From Streptomyces sp. NBC_00091 (GTDB lineage: Bacteria; Actinomycetota; Actinomycetes; Streptomycetales; Streptomycetaceae): a stretch of 64,000 nucleotides of DNA. The notes below the pieces were generated by a model. That model was not told where the DNA came from, searched no databases, and worked only from the letters and a program-made list of their open reading frames with translations. Below, piece after piece: positions 54,324 to 64,000 of this stretch. Each line of letters begins with the position of its first letter. Positions within the stretch are counted from its first letter, which is position 1. Made by a program: the position numbers and the translations under genes. The stretch is taken from NCBI RefSeq assembly GCF_026343185.1, contig NZ_JAPEMA010000001.1:1798001-1862000 (forward strand), in the 5' to 3' direction.

Positions 54324-56189
54324 CTACTCCACAGTCACTGACTTTGCGAGATTACGCGGCTGGTCCACCTCGTTCCCCCGCGCCGTCGCCAGCTCGCACG
54401 CGAACACCTGGAGCGGCACCGTCGCCACCAGCGGCTGGAGCAGCGTCGGCGTCGCCGGGATCCGGATCAGGTGGTCGGCGTACGGGACCACGGCCTCGTC
54501 GCCCTCCTCCGCGATCACGATGGTCCGCGCCCCGCGCGCCCGGATCTCCTGGATGTTCGAGACGATCTTGTCGTGCAGGACCGAGCGCCCGCGCGGCGAC
54601 GGCACGACGACCACCACCGGCAGGTCCTTCTCGATCAGCGCGATCGGCCCGTGCTTGAGCTCGCCCGCCGCGAAGCCCTCGGCGTGCATGTACGCCAGCT
54701 CCTTGAGCTTGAGCGCACCCTCGAGCGCCACCGGGTACCCGACGTGCCGGCCGAGGAACAGCACGGTGTCCTTGTCGGCGAGCGAGCGCGCCAGGGCCCG
54801 TACCGGCTCCATCGTCTCCAGTACGGTGTCCACCGCCGCGGCGATGTCCGACAGCTCCCGGATCACCGCCTGGATCTCGTCGCCCCACTTCGTACCCCGT
54901 ACCTGCCCGAGGTACAGGGCGACCAGGTAGCAGGCCACCAGCTGCGTCAGGAACGCCTTGGTGGAGGCGACGGCCACCTCCGGACCGGCGTGCGTGTACA
55001 GCACGGCGTCCGACTCGCGCGGGATGGTCGAGCCGTTCGTATTGCAGACGGCCAGCACCCGGGCACCCTGCTCGCGGGCGTGGCGCAGCGCCATCAGGGT
55101 GTCCATGGTCTCGCCGGACTGCGAGATCGCGATCACCAGCGTCCGCTGGTCCAGGATCGGGTCGCGGTAGCGGAACTCGCTGGCCAGCTCCGTCTCGCAC
55201 GGGATGCGGGTCCAGTGCTCGATGGCCAGCTTCGCGATCATGCCCGCGTGGTACGCCGTACCGCAGGCCACGATCACGACCTTGTCGACCTCCCGGAGCA
55301 CCGAGGCGGGGATGCGCACCTCGTCCAGGGTCAGCAGGCCGCTCGCGTCGATCCTGCCCAGGAGGGTGTCGGCGACAGCCTTCGGCTGCTCGGCGATCTC
55401 CTTGAGCATGAAGTAGTCATAACCCCCCTTCTCGGCCGCCGAGGCGTCCCAGTCCACGTGGTACGCCCGCACGGACGCGACCGAACCGTCGAAGTTGGTC
55501 ACCGTGACCCCGTCGCGCCGGAGTTCGACGACCTGGTCCTGCCCCAGCTCGATCGCGGACCGGGTGTGGGCGATGAACGCGGCCACGTCCGAGGCGAGGA
55601 AGTTCTCACCCTCCCCAACGCCCACCACCAGAGGGGAGTTCCGGCGGGCGCCGACCACCACGTCCGGCTCGTCGGCGTGCACCGCGACCAGGGTGAAGGC
55701 CCCCTCCAGCCGCCGGCACACCTGCCGCATCGCCTCCGCGAGCCTCCCGTCGACCGCACCGCCCCCGGCCGCCGTGAACTGCTCGGCCAGCAGGTGCGCC
55801 ACGACCTCGGTGTCCGTCTCGGACTCCAGCCGGTGCCCCCGTTCGGCCAGTTCGGCGCGCAGCGCGGCGAAGTTCTCGATGATGCCGTTGTGCACGACCG
55901 CCACCCGGCCGGAGTTGTCCAGGTGGGGATGGGCGTTGACGTCGGTGGGCCCGCCGTGGGTCGCCCACCGGGTGTGCCCGAGGCCCGTGGAGCCGGCCGG
56001 CAGCGGCCGCCCGACCAGTTCCTTCTCCAGGTTGACCAGTTTTCCGGCCTTCTTGACGTTGGTGAGCGCCCCGTCGGCGAGCACGGCGACCCCGGCCGAG
56101 TCGTAGCCGCGGTACTCCAGCCGCTTCAGTCCGGCGATGACCACATCGAGCGCCGACTGCGCCCCTACGTAACCCACAATTCCGCACAT
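54324..56189 (-). CDS. glmS: glutamine-fructose-6-phosphate aminotransferase (isomerising)
   Basis: GlmS makes glucosamine-6-phosphate, the first step to UDP-GlcNAc. The 621-residue protein has the N-terminal amidotransferase with Cys after the initiator (MCGIVGYVG) and two SIS domains (VACGTAYHAG, ISQSGETMDTLMALR, LFLGRHVGYPVALEGALKLKEL). It ends PRNLAKSVTVE. It works with GlmM, encoded about 4 kb away. The ATG at 56189 is fixed by the required N-terminal Cys. Confidence 0.97.
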   Translation of the reverse strand: MCGIVGYVGAQSALDVVIAGLKRLEYRGYDSAGVAVLADGALTNVKKAGKLVNLEKELVGRPLPAGSTGLGHTRWATHGGPTDVNAHPHLDNSGRVAVVHNGIIENFAALRAELAERGHRLESETDTEVVAHLLAEQFTAAGGGAVDGRLAEAMRQVCRRLEGAFTLVAVHADEPDVVVGARRNSPLVVGVGEGENFLASDVAAFIAHTRSAIELGQDQVVELRRDGVTVTNFDGSVASVRAYHVDWDASAAEKGGYDYFMLKEIAEQPKAVADTLLGRIDASGLLTLDEVRIPASVLREVDKVVIVACGTAYHAGMIAKLAIEHWTRIPCETELASEFRYRDPILDQRTLVIAISQSGETMDTLMALRHAREQGARVLAVCNTNGSTIPRESDAVLYTHAGPEVAVASTKAFLTQLVACYLVALYLGQVRGTKWGDEIQAVIRELSDIAAAVDTVLETMEPVRALARSLADKDTVLFLGRHVGYPVALEGALKLKELAYMHAEGFAAGELKHGPIALIEKDLPVVVVVPSPRGRSVLHDKIVSNIQEIRARGARTIVIAEEGDEAVVPYADHLIRIPATPTLLQPLVATVPLQVFACELATARGNEVDQPRNLAKSVTVE

Positions 56190-56243
56190 AGGCCGCAGCG
56201 TACGCCGTGGCCGCCCGTCTGCCCCGTACCCGAACAAGACGAA

Positions 56244-56277
56244 AACCCCGCCCCGGTGAATCCACCGGAGCGGGGTT
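56244..56277 (-). terminator. terminator of the lipoprotein pair
   Basis: On the minus strand AACCCCGCTCCGGTG pairs with CACCGGGGCGGGGTT (one mismatch) around GATT and is followed by TTTTC. It lies 59-92 bp past the stop codon of the last lipoprotein gene. The gap between holds three 13-14 bp GGCTTTCGAACC-like repeats. Confidence 0.7.
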
Positions 56278-56335
56278 GACGCAGCTTTCGAACCAGGCTT
56301 TCGGTCCGGGCTTTCGAACCGGTCTGCGAACCGCC

Positions 56336-57106
56336 TCAGCCGAGCTTGCGCAGCTGCGCCTCGACCACGGGAGCCGCGAGCCGCGCCTCCCCGGACGCCC
56401 GGTCGGCGACGAAGCCGGCGAGAGTACCGCCCTTGCGCACCACCAGCACCTCGGCCGTGTGCCGCTCACCGTCGCGCTCGGCCTCCACGGTGTACGCGAG
56501 TGCCTCGTCACCGCCGTGGGCGGAGTGCGGGACGACCCGGGTCACCTTCACGGTCTCCCCGTTCGCCGTCGCCGAGTAGCCCCCGCCGCACGCCTCACCG
56601 GCGGCCCTCAGCTCGGCGAAGTGCCCGCCGGCGGTGTTCCCGGCGTACGCGCCGAGGGTCACCACCGTCACCGTCGAGCTGGCGTCGTCCAGGGCGGCCG
56701 CCCGCTTCTGCCGTTCCGTGGCGTCCCGTCCCAGCGGTGCCGGCACGGCGACCGCCGATGCCCTGGCCCAGCCGGTCCTGCCGGTCGGCAGCAGACCGGT
56801 GGCGGCGTAGGCCAGCTCCCTGCACTCGGGCTTGTCCACGCTCGGCAGGGCGCTGTCGGAGGTCTCCTGGCCGACCCGGTGGTCCGGCAGGTCCCCCTGC
56901 GCCACGATCAGCCGGGACGGCGGCTCCTGCCCCCTCCCCTTCGACAGGTGGCCGGCCGCCCCGGCGGACGAATCCGCCGCGGGCACGATCTCCAGCACCA
57001 TGCCGGACCTGGTCGTCCCGCAGCCGGTGACCAGGAAGGCCAGGGTCAGCCCCGAAACGGCCGAGGCGCCCAGCACGGCCGCGCGCCGCGCGCGCAGCCC
57101 GCTCAT
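56336..57106 (-). CDS. secreted lipoprotein, function unknown (paralogue 2)
   Basis: The 256-residue protein has a lipoprotein signal (LTLAFLVTGCGTT, Cys near residue 29). Its soluble domain contains cysteines (PECRELAY, AGEACGGGYS) and ends [14 protein letters not shown]...VVEAQLRKLG. It is similar throughout to the gene upstream (for example [13 protein letters not shown]...[10 protein letters not shown]). The two overlap by 4 bp. The family is unknown; sensor-domain-like lipoproteins of this form are common in Streptomyces. Confidence 0.8.
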   Translation of the reverse strand: MSGLRARRAAVLGASAVSGLTLAFLVTGCGTTRSGMVLEIVPAADSSAGAAGHLSKGRGQEPPSRLIVAQGDLPDHRVGQETSDSALPSVDKPECRELAYAATGLLPTGRTGWARASAVAVPAPLGRDATERQKRAAALDDASSTVTVVTLGAYAGNTAGGHFAELRAAGEACGGGYSATANGETVKVTRVVPHSAHGGDEALAYTVEAERDGERHTAEVLVVRKGGTLAGFVADRASGEARLAAPVVEAQLRKLG

Positions 57107-57891
57107 CCGAGCTTCTTGGACTGGGCCTCCACGACCGCCTTGGGCGGCTGGGCGGCCTCGCCGATCACACTCAGGCCCTCGAAGGTGGCCAGAGTGCCGC
57201 CCTTGCGTACGACCACGAACTGCATGCTGCCCTTCGCGCCGCCCGCCAGCTCCAGCACCAGCTGGAACGCCAGGGACTCGTCCCCGGCGGTGATCTGGGC
57301 GGAGGGCAGGACCTTCTGGACCTTGGTGGTCTTGGCGCCGTCGACGGACGTGTACCCGCCGGCGCAGGCCGTGCTGGCGTCCTTCAGCGACGCGAAGGCC
57401 TCCTGGGCGCCCTTGGCGTCGTAGGAGTCGAGGACGACCGAGGTCCCGGACACGCCGGCGGTGTCCTTGAGCGCGTCGAGCTGCTCCTCCAGGGTCGCCC
57501 CCTCACCCACCGGCTTGCGCTTCTCCGAGACCGAGGCCACCACGGTGCCGGACGGCGTACCGGACGGGGTCGAGATCGGCACCAGGCCCTGGAGCTGGAC
57601 CAGCGGCTTGCAGGCGGGCTTGTCGGATTCGACCTTCCGCGCCGGGTCGCCCTTCGGCGAGTCCGCCTCGACCTTGTACTGCGGCAGGTCCGCCTGGTTC
57701 ACCAGCAGTGGGGCCAGCTCGGCCGCCGACTTCCCCGTACGGGCCGGCGCGGACGGCTTGGCCGCCGTCTTCGCGTCCGCCCCGGAGCCGTCCTTCGAGC
57801 CGGTGTCACCGGATCCGCAGGCGGTCGCCAGCAGGCTCAGCGACACCGCGGACGCCGTTAGGACAGCACGATGGACATGCCTGGTACCCAC
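57103..57891 (-). CDS. secreted lipoprotein, function unknown (paralogue 1)
   Basis: The 262-residue protein has a lipoprotein signal ([17 protein letters not shown]) and a domain with [13 protein letters not shown] and [11 protein letters not shown], the same cysteine pattern as its neighbour. It is the first gene of the pair. The GTG at 57891 has GGGGGAGA six bases upstream. No function can be assigned. Confidence 0.8.
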   Translation of the reverse strand: MGTRHVHRAVLTASAVSLSLLATACGSGDTGSKDGSGADAKTAAKPSAPARTGKSAAELAPLLVNQADLPQYKVEADSPKGDPARKVESDKPACKPLVQLQGLVPISTPSGTPSGTVVASVSEKRKPVGEGATLEEQLDALKDTAGVSGTSVVLDSYDAKGAQEAFASLKDASTACAGGYTSVDGAKTTKVQKVLPSAQITAGDESLAFQLVLELAGGAKGSMQFVVVRKGGTLATFEGLSVIGEAAQPPKAVVEAQSKKLG

Positions 57892-57970
57892 GAAAGATCT
57901 CCCCCTGGAAAAACAGAACACGCGCGGGACGCTGGTCGGCGCCACGGTGACATTCAATGTACGACTCAAT

Positions 57971-57984
57971 CGATCAGCTGATCG
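57971..57984. promoter_or_regulatory. perfect 14-bp palindrome upstream of the lipoprotein pair
   Basis: CGATCAGCTGATCG is fully self-complementary and lies 80-93 bp upstream of the lipoprotein start, in the divergent gap before coaA. A nearby ACATT-C-AATGT is a smaller inverted repeat. It could be an operator. Confidence 0.35.
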
Positions 57985-58159
57985 GAGTTACCGGCACACG
58001 CACGGAATCGTGATCCGCACGAGACCGGGCAGGCCTCCGATCGATACGTACTCGCGTACAACCCGCCACATGCCCGCCACCTGGGCTTCCTGCGCCGGTC
58101 ATCCCCCACGTGACCGACCCCACCATCCACAAGCGCCCCCGAGCCCCGACAATGGCGGT

Positions 58160-59179
58160 GTGATCACCTCGCCGACGCGTTGTACGCCGGACCGCGCAAC
58201 GGAGCGCCCCGGCCCCCGCCGGGCGCACGACGCCTCCCCGTACGTCGACCTCACCCGGGCCGAGTGGAGCGCCCTGCGCGAGCGGACCCCGCTGCCGCTG
58301 ACCGCCGACGAGGTGGAGCGGCTGCGCGGCCTCGGCGACGTCATCGACCTCGACGAGGTGCGGGACGTGTACCTGCCGCTGTCCCGTCTGCTCAATCTGT
58401 ACGTCGGCGCCACCAGCAACCTCCGCGGCACCCTGAACACCTTCCTCGGCGACGCCGGCAACGGCCACGGCGCCCAGCAGGGCACCCCCTTCGTCATAGG
58501 CGTCGCCGGCTCCGTCGCCGTCGGCAAGTCCACCGTGGCCCGTCTGCTCCAGGCGCTCCTGGCCCGCTGGCCCGAGCACCCCCGCGTCGAGCTGGTCACC
58601 ACGGACGGCTTCCTGTACCCGATGAAGGAGCTCCAGCGCCGCGGCCTGACCTCCCGCAAGGGCTTCCCCGAGTCCTACGACCGCCGGGCGCTCACCCGCT
58701 TCGTCGCCGACATCAAGGCGGGCAAGGACGAGGTCAGGGCCCCGGTCTACTCGCACCTGATCTACGACATCGTCCCGGGCGAGGAACTCGTCGTACGCCG
58801 CCCCGACATCCTGATCGTCGAGGGCCTGAACGTGCTCCAGCCGGCCCTCCCCGGCAAGGACGGCCGCACCCGCGTCGGGCTCGCCGACTACTTCGACTTC
58901 AGCGTGTACGTGGACGCCCGCCCCGAGGACATCGAGCGCTGGTACCTGGGCCGCTTCCGGAAGCTGCGCGAGACGGCGTTCCAGAACCCGTTCTCCTACT
59001 TCCGCAAGTACACCCAGGTCTCCGAGGAGGAGGCCCTGGAGTACGCGCAGACGATGTGGCGCACCGTCAACAAGCCCAACCTGCTGGAGAACGTGGCCCC
59101 CACCCGCGGCCGCGCCACCCTCGTCGTGCGCAAGGGCCCCGACCACAAGGTGCAGAAGCTGAGCCTGCGCAAGCTCTAA
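58160..59179 (+). CDS. coaA: pantothenate kinase, type I
   Basis: CoaA phosphorylates pantothenate, the first step of coenzyme A synthesis. The 339-residue P-loop protein has [17 protein letters not shown] (Walker A), [32 protein letters not shown] and the C-terminal [21 protein letters not shown]. The GTG at 58160 follows GGCGGT. An N-terminal extension of about 25 residues precedes the family start ([15 protein letters not shown]). Confidence 0.95.
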   Translation: MITSPTRCTPDRATERPGPRRAHDASPYVDLTRAEWSALRERTPLPLTADEVERLRGLGDVIDLDEVRDVYLPLSRLLNLYVGATSNLRGTLNTFLGDAGNGHGAQQGTPFVIGVAGSVAVGKSTVARLLQALLARWPEHPRVELVTTDGFLYPMKELQRRGLTSRKGFPESYDRRALTRFVADIKAGKDEVRAPVYSHLIYDIVPGEELVVRRPDILIVEGLNVLQPALPGKDGRTRVGLADYFDFSVYVDARPEDIERWYLGRFRKLRETAFQNPFSYFRKYTQVSEEEALEYAQTMWRTVNKPNLLENVAPTRGRATLVVRKGPDHKVQKLSLRKL

Positions 59180-59195
59180 CACTTAGGGTGCGGCC

Positions 59196-60161
59196 ATGCT
59201 GCATCTACGGATGATCACCCCGCACCCGCTCACGGAGCAGGTGGTGGAGCTGATCGAGCAAACGGTCGGGACCACCCATCTGGTCGTGCTGACGGGCGCC
59301 GCCCGCGACCCCGAGGGCGATCTGGTGCTCTGCGACGTGGCGCGCGAGGCGGCCGACGAGCTGCTCCAGGAGATGCGGTCCCTCGGCATCGACAAGACCG
59401 GCTCGATCGCGGTCGAGAACATCGACCTCTCCATCTCCCAGCGCGCCGACGACGCGGAGGAGGAGGCGCCCGGCGAGGCCGCGGACGCGGTGATCTGGGA
59501 GCAGCTCTCCGAGTCGACCCACGAGGAGTCGACCCTCACGATCACCTACAGCGCGTTCATGATCGTCGCGACGATGATCGCGGCCTGCGGTGTGGTCCTG
59601 GACAACGCGATCCTGATCGTCGGCGCGATGGCCGTCGGCCCCGAGTTCGGCCCGCTCGCCGGGATCTGCACCGGCCTGGTCCAGCGCGCCCCGAAGGCGG
59701 CGTGGCGCTCGCTGGTGGCGCTGCTGGTCGGCTTCGCCGCGGCGATCGTGGCGACGACCGTGTTCAGCCTGGTCATGGACGCGCTCGGGCTGTTCGAGCC
59801 GGGGATGCTCGACAAACCGCGGCCGAACACCAGCTTCATCTGGCAGCCCGACCCGTTCTCGTTCGTCGTGGCGGTGCTCGCCGGCGTGGCCGGGATGCTG
59901 TCGCTGACGTCGGCGAAGTCGGGGGCGCTGGTGGGTGTGGCGATCTCCGTGACCACGGTCCCGGCCGCCGCGAACGCGGCCGTGGCGCTCAGCCACGGCG
60001 AGGTCGGCCAGATGTGGGGCTCGGCGGAGCAGCTGCTGCTGAACCTGCTCGGCATCATCGTCGCCGGCTCGCTGACCCTGATCGGCTGGAAACTGCTGTG
60101 GCGCACCCAGCACGCGCGGATGATCCGCCCGCCGGGTGCGCCACACAGGAACGCCGGATGA
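59196..60161 (+). CDS. DUF389 family membrane protein
   Basis: The 321-residue protein has a soluble N-terminal domain of about 100 residues followed by six predicted membrane helices. The DUF389 signature appears in SAFMIVATMIAACGVVLDNAILIVGAMAVGPEFGPLAGI. The family is widespread in bacteria and of unknown function. It follows coaA by 16 bp and may be co-transcribed. Confidence 0.85.
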   Translation: MLHLRMITPHPLTEQVVELIEQTVGTTHLVVLTGAARDPEGDLVLCDVAREAADELLQEMRSLGIDKTGSIAVENIDLSISQRADDAEEEAPGEAADAVIWEQLSESTHEESTLTITYSAFMIVATMIAACGVVLDNAILIVGAMAVGPEFGPLAGICTGLVQRAPKAAWRSLVALLVGFAAAIVATTVFSLVMDALGLFEPGMLDKPRPNTSFIWQPDPFSFVVAVLAGVAGMLSLTSAKSGALVGVAISVTTVPAAANAAVALSHGEVGQMWGSAEQLLLNLLGIIVAGSLTLIGWKLLWRTQHARMIRPPGAPHRNAG

Positions 60162-60171
60162 GGCCTGGCGT

Positions 60172-61530
60172 CTAGCCGAGCGCCGACTTCACCGCGTCGG
60201 CGAGCCGGCCGGCGATCGCGCGGGCCTGCTCGATGTCGGCGGCCTCCACCATCACGCGGACGAGCGGCTCCGTACCGGACGGACGCAGCAGCACCCGTCC
60301 GGTGGCGCCCAGCTCGCGCTCGGCGTCGGCGACGGCCGCGGCCAGCTCGCCGGAGGTGGCGACCCGGGACTTGTCCACGTCCGGGACGTTGATCAGGATC
60401 TGCGGCAGCCGCTTCATGACCCCGGCCAGGTCGCCCAGCGGGCGCCCGGTGGCCGCGACCCGTGCCGCCAGCATCAGCCCGGTCAGGGTGCCGTCGCCGG
60501 TGGTCGCGTGGTCGAGGATGATCACGTGCCCGGACTGCTCGCCGCCCAGCGCGTATCCGTGCTGCTTCATCGACTCCAGTACGTACCGGTCGCCGACGCC
60601 GGTCTGTACGACCTGGATGCCCTCGGCCTCCATGGCGAGCTTGAAGCCCAGGTTGGACATGACGGTGCCGACCACGGTGTTCTCGCGCAGCTGGCCCGCC
60701 TCGCGCATGGCCAGCGCCAGGACCGCGAGGATCTGGTCGCCGTCGACCTCCGCGCCGGTGGCGTCCACCGCCAGGCAGCGGTCGGCGTCGCCGTCGTGCG
60801 CGATGCCGAGGTCGGCCCCGTGCTCGACCACGGCCTGCTTCAGCAGGTCCAGGTGGGTGGAGCCGCAGCCGTCGTTGATGTTCAGGCCGTCGGGCTCGGC
60901 GCCGATCGTGACGATCTCCGCGCCGGCCCGGGTGAAGGCCTCCGGCGAGACGTACGCGGCCGCGCCGTGGGCCTCGTCCAGGACGACCTTGACGCCGTCG
61001 AGGCGGTTGGGCAGCACCCCGATGAGGTGGGCGACGTACTTGTCGAAGCCCTCGGTGTAGTCGGAGACGCGGCCGACGCCGGAGCCGGTGGGGCGCTCCC
61101 ACGGCGCGCCCGTGCGGTGCTCCTCGTAGACGGACTCGATCCGGTCCTCGAGATCGTCGGCGAGCTTGTGGCCGCCGCGCGCGAAGAACTTGATGCCGTT
61201 GTCGGGCATGGCGTTGTGACTCGCGGAGAGCATCACGCCGAGGTCGGCGCCCAGCGCACCGGTGAGATACGCCACCGCCGGGGTGGGCAGCACACCGACG
61301 CGCAGGACGTCCACGCCGGCGCTGGCGAGGCCCGCGACGACCGCGGCCTCGAGGAACTCGCCCGAGGCGCGGGGATCGCGGCCGACCACCGCCGTGGGGC
61401 GGTGGCCCGCGAAGGTGCCCGCCTCGGCCAGTACATGTGCGGCCGCCACGGAGAGGCCGAGCGCGAGCTCGGCCGTCAGATCCGCGTTGGCGACGCCTCG
61501 TACACCGTCCGTCCCGAAGAGTCGTCCCAC
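60172..61530 (-). CDS. glmM: phosphoglucosamine mutase
   Basis: GlmM converts glucosamine-6-phosphate to glucosamine-1-phosphate for UDP-GlcNAc. The 452-residue enzyme has the phosphoserine loop [15 protein letters not shown] (Ser near residue 103), the metal loop [11 protein letters not shown], the sugar-binding GEQSGHVI and the C-terminal [14 protein letters not shown]. It lies downstream of rplM-rpsI, separated by a terminator. Confidence 0.97.
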   Translation of the reverse strand: MGRLFGTDGVRGVANADLTAELALGLSVAAAHVLAEAGTFAGHRPTAVVGRDPRASGEFLEAAVVAGLASAGVDVLRVGVLPTPAVAYLTGALGADLGVMLSASHNAMPDNGIKFFARGGHKLADDLEDRIESVYEEHRTGAPWERPTGSGVGRVSDYTEGFDKYVAHLIGVLPNRLDGVKVVLDEAHGAAAYVSPEAFTRAGAEIVTIGAEPDGLNINDGCGSTHLDLLKQAVVEHGADLGIAHDGDADRCLAVDATGAEVDGDQILAVLALAMREAGQLRENTVVGTVMSNLGFKLAMEAEGIQVVQTGVGDRYVLESMKQHGYALGGEQSGHVIILDHATTGDGTLTGLMLAARVAATGRPLGDLAGVMKRLPQILINVPDVDKSRVATSGELAAAVADAERELGATGRVLLRPSGTEPLVRVMVEAADIEQARAIAGRLADAVKSALG

Positions 61531-61600
61531 TGTTGTCCTCCCGAGTTCACGCTTCGCTTGTGACCGCTAGTGACAGGTATTTGCCGCTTATGGCGGTAAA

Positions 61601-61644
61601 CGAACCGCCCCGGCAGCACGGAGAGTGCTGCCGGGGCGGTTTCG
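61601..61644 (-). terminator. terminator of the rplM-rpsI operon
   Basis: CGAACCGCCCCGGCAGCAC pairs with GTGCTGCCGGGGCGGTTTCG (one bulged T) across a short loop, 22 bp past the rpsI stop on the minus strand. Read-through to glmM remains possible, since the genes share a strand. Confidence 0.75.
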
Positions 61645-61665
61645 TTGCAGAACAGCAGGCGCAGA

Positions 61666-62187
61666 TTAACGCTTGCTGTACTGCGGAGCCTTACGGGCCT
61701 TCTTGAGACCGGCCTTCTTGCGCTCGACCGCACGGTCGTCGCGGGAGAGGAAGCCGGCCTTCTTCAGCGCCGGGCGGTTGTTGTCCACGTCCGCCTCGTT
61801 CAGCGCACGGGCCACGCCGAGGCGCAGGGCGCCGGCCTGACCGGACACGCCGCCGCCGCCGATGCGGGCGATGACGTCGTAGCGGCCGTCAAGCTCGAGG
61901 AGCTTGAAGGGCTCGTTGACTTCCTGCTGGTGCACCTTGTTGGGGAAGTAGTCCTCAAGGGTGCGACCGTTGATCTTCCACTTGCCGGTGCCCGGAACGA
62001 TCCGGACGCGGGCAATGGCGTTCTTGCGACGGCCCAGGCCGGCGGCCGGCTGGGGGTCACCGAAGCGACCGGCAAGGGACTCGGAGGTGTAGTCGCCCTC
62101 GACGACGACCTCGGACTCGCTGGTGTACTCCTCGACGTTGCCCTCGAACTCTTCGACGGGGGTCGTCTCGGCGGTGGTCTCGGCCAC
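61666..62187 (-). CDS. rpsI: 30S ribosomal protein uS9
   Basis: The 173-residue protein has an acidic N-terminal extension of about 45 residues, usual for actinobacteria, then the S9 domain ([24 protein letters not shown]) and the basic end [12 protein letters not shown], which reaches the P-site tRNA. It follows rplM by 42 bp. Confidence 0.98.
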   Translation of the reverse strand: MAETTAETTPVEEFEGNVEEYTSESEVVVEGDYTSESLAGRFGDPQPAAGLGRRKNAIARVRIVPGTGKWKINGRTLEDYFPNKVHQQEVNEPFKLLELDGRYDVIARIGGGGVSGQAGALRLGVARALNEADVDNNRPALKKAGFLSRDDRAVERKKAGLKKARKAPQYSKR

Positions 62188-62229
62188 GATGCTCCTCAGA
62201 ATTTTCTACGTCTTAGGGGGTGGCCGGAA

Positions 62230-62673
62230 CTACTGCGCGACCTGGGTGATCTCGAACGGCACCGGCTGCTGGGCAGCGTGGGGGTGCGTGTCGCCCGAGT
62301 AGACCTTCAGCTTCGAGAGCATCTGACGGCCCAGGGTGTTCTTGGGGAGCATGCCCTTGACGGCCTTCTCGACGGCCTTCTCCGGGTTGTCACGGAGCAG
62401 GTCGTCGTAACGCACCGAACGCAGACCACCCGGGAAGCCGGAGTGGCGGTACGCCATCTTCTGGGACGCCTTGTTGCCGGACAGGTGAACCTTGTCGGCG
62501 TTGACGATGATGACGAAGTCGCCCATGTCCATGTGGGGGGCGTAAGTCGGCTTGTGCTTGCCCCGCAGGAGGGCAGCGGCCTGGGTCGCCAGACGGCCGA
62601 GGACAACGTCCTGGGCGTCGATGACGAGCCACTGGCGCGAGATGTCGCCGGGCTTGGGGCTGAACGTACGCAC
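62230..62673 (-). CDS. rplM: 50S ribosomal protein uL13
   Basis: The 147-residue protein is a normal L13 ([89 protein letters not shown]). It starts the rplM-rpsI operon. Its promoter must lie in 62674-62907, where I cannot fix exact elements. Confidence 0.98.
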   Translation of the reverse strand: MRTFSPKPGDISRQWLVIDAQDVVLGRLATQAAALLRGKHKPTYAPHMDMGDFVIIVNADKVHLSGNKASQKMAYRHSGFPGGLRSVRYDDLLRDNPEKAVEKAVKGMLPKNTLGRQMLSKLKVYSGDTHPHAAQQPVPFEITQVAQ

Positions 62674-62907
62674 GCGTATGCCTTCGCTTCTTCAGTGGTG
62701 GGTCATCCCCGGGGGGTGAGCCCGAGGGACGGGTCCTGACATGGGTCACCACGGACGATCACGACAGCCCTGGTTCACATCGGGGACGCAACCCGTGTGT
62801 ACCGCTGGTCATCGGCCCGGTGGACCGGCGTAAGGCAAATTCACGTGAGAATGAGCAAGCCAATACGCATAACGAACCAGCAGGGTACCCCTGAAGACCT
62901 GGAAGGG

Positions 62908-64000
62908 TCAAAACGCGGTCCGCGATCCCGTCGAAACGGGGGTAGCGGCGCACTCCGGTTCGGTCCTGGGTGGGGACCCCGTAGTTCGTACGAGTTCCAG
63001 AGTACCCCGGCGCCGCCGCAGCGCTCGCCGCGCCAGCAGACCGGCCAGCCCGCACAGGGTCGCCATGTCCTTGAAGGCCCGCCGCTTGGCCGCCAGCTCC
63101 GACGGCCACGGCACACCCGCCGTCTGGGGCAGCAGGGCCGCCCAGAACCAGGGCGAGCGCGGCATCGAGCCGGCCCGCACCCCCGACACCAGCAGCACCG
63201 GAACCACCACCAGCAGGTAGTGGTCGAAGGACGGCCGCGACACCAGGAACGCGGCCAGCATCACCATGCACGCCGTCTCCACGAGCCGCAGCTCGCCCCC
63301 GTCGCCCTCCGCGTCCGGCCGCCGCCACCGCGCCCAGGCCGCCCACAGCCCGCCCAGCGCCCCCGCGCCCGCCAGCACCACCGCCACCGGCTCCGGCACC
63401 CCCAGCCGCGGCAGCACCGCGATCGGCGAGGCGTCCCACGGCAGCGCGTAGGCGTCCTGGCCCTTGAACAGGAAGGGCAGGGTCTTGGTGAAGAACAGCG
63501 TCGGGCTCGGCATCAGCAGGGCCCCCAGCAGCGACATCCCCACCGGCACCAGCACCGCCACCGCCAGCCCGCGCCACTGCCGGGCCAGTACGAAGAGCAG
63601 CCCCAGCGGCACCAGCATCGGCTTGCAGGCGATCGCCAGCCCCACCACCAGCCCCGCAGCGCCCCACGACCGCCGGTGCGCGAGCAGCAGGGCCACCGGC
63701 AGCGCGGCCGCCGAGATCGCCGTCCAGTTGCCGAGCATCACGAGGTTCACGTACGGCTTGTAGGCCAGCGCGAGCAGCCCGAAGCCCCCGACCGCCATGC
63801 GCGAGCACAGCGGCACCGAGAACAGCCGCAGCGAAGCCCACCACCCGGCGCCCAGCAGCCCCGTCATCCCCACCGGCAGCAGCCAGCGCAGCACCGCCTG
63901 CGGCACCATCGCCTCCGGCACCGCCATGATCACGGCACTGGGCAGGTACAGGAACCGCTTGTCCTCGTACGGCGAGACCCCCGCCAGCAGCGCGTCGGCC
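62908..64000 (-). CDS. glycosyltransferase-87/DUF2029-type membrane protein (5' truncated)
   Basis: The frame continues past the right edge of the window, so the start is missing. The visible part of about 360 residues has at least eight hydrophobic segments and landmarks of polyprenyl-phosphate-dependent mannosyltransferases of the GT87 group (LAIACKPMLVPLGLLFVL, FSVPLCSRMAVG, SRPSFDHYLLVVVPVLL). The C-terminal end is polar and proline-rich. The protein probably adds sugar from a lipid-linked donor on the outer membrane face. The substrate is unknown. Confidence 0.75.
   Translation of the reverse strand, partial: ADALLAGVSPYEDKRFLYLPSAVIMAVPEAMVPQAVLRWLLPVGMTGLLGAGWWASLRLFSVPLCSRMAVGGFGLLALAYKPYVNLVMLGNWTAISAAALPVALLLAHRRSWGAAGLVVGLAIACKPMLVPLGLLFVLARQWRGLAVAVLVPVGMSLLGALLMPSPTLFFTKTLPFLFKGQDAYALPWDASPIAVLPRLGVPEPVAVVLAGAGALGGLWAAWARWRRPDAEGDGGELRLVETACMVMLAAFLVSRPSFDHYLLVVVPVLLVSGVRAGSMPRSPWFWAALLPQTAGVPWPSELAAKRRAFKDMATLCGLAGLLARRALRRRRGTLELVRTTGSPPRTEPECAATPVSTGSRTAF

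Overview
The window is about 64 kb of high-GC actinobacterial chromosome, almost certainly from a Streptomyces species. The evidence is the bldM, whiD and ShbA-type sigma factor cluster beside guaB, a groES-groEL1 operon under two CIRCE operators, a sortase substrate ending in an LAxTG motif, frequent GTG starts and leaderless-looking genes, and the gene order rplM-rpsI-glmM, coaA, glmS-acpS-nnrD-alr-tsaE, tsaB-rimI-tsaD. It is a core chromosomal region. The only clear mobile gene is one tnpB. I saw no rRNA, tRNA or CRISPR array.

Layout. 1-3.4 kb: the end of a PspC-like membrane protein, small membrane proteins, a DoxX protein and a class II aldolase homologue that has lost its metal ligands. 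3.5-5.7 kb: guaA, then a chorismate mutase gene behind what looks like a leaderless aromatic-codon leader peptide and a perfect 17-bp hairpin, a candidate attenuator. 6-11.4 kb: a wall-anchored LAxTG protein and an aldehyde dehydrogenase / GMC oxidoreductase pair. 11.4-18.1 kb: three consecutive membrane Ser/Thr kinase homologues with related outer domains; the middle one is a pseudokinase with a roughly 300-residue insertion in its activation segment. 18.4-19.7 kb: tnpB, whose right end abuts the glpD stop codon. 19.7-23.5 kb: glpD, a nucleotide-sugar dehydrogenase homologue lacking several catalytic residues, and a small membrane protein.

23.6-28.8 kb is the purine and development block: guaB3, guaB, an ShbA-type ECF sigma factor, bldM (with an exact BldN-type promoter) and divergent whiD. 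28.9-31.5 kb: a LysR regulator, a short-chain dehydrogenase and an ABM/SnoaL-like protein. 31.6-33.9 kb: groEL1 and groES. About 0.9 kb of GC-rich repeats follows, then a cell-envelope module (response regulator, histidine kinase, LCP ligase, SEDS protein). 39.5-45.6 kb: a repeat-rich gap, a lipoprotein, an aldo/keto reductase behind a MerR-type promoter, two tandem NodB deacetylase lipoproteins, a THUMP-like methyltransferase and a membrane protein.

45.7-56.2 kb is a housekeeping run on the minus strand: tsaD, rimI and tsaB, tsaE, an alpha/beta hydrolase, alr, nnrD, acpS and glmS. It is interrupted by a degenerate L,D-transpeptidase-like protein and a 58-residue ORF with an iron-box-like site. 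56.3-64 kb: two paralogous lipoproteins, coaA, a DUF389 membrane protein, glmM, rpsI, rplM and a truncated glycosyltransferase-87-type membrane protein. glmS and glmM supply UDP-GlcNAc and alr supplies D-alanine for peptidoglycan. TsaB, TsaD and TsaE make the tRNA t6A modification.

The most unusual themes are the putative attenuator before chorismate mutase, the kinase/pseudokinase cluster, and four enzyme homologues (aldolase, sugar dehydrogenase, kinase, transpeptidase-like) that have lost catalytic residues.
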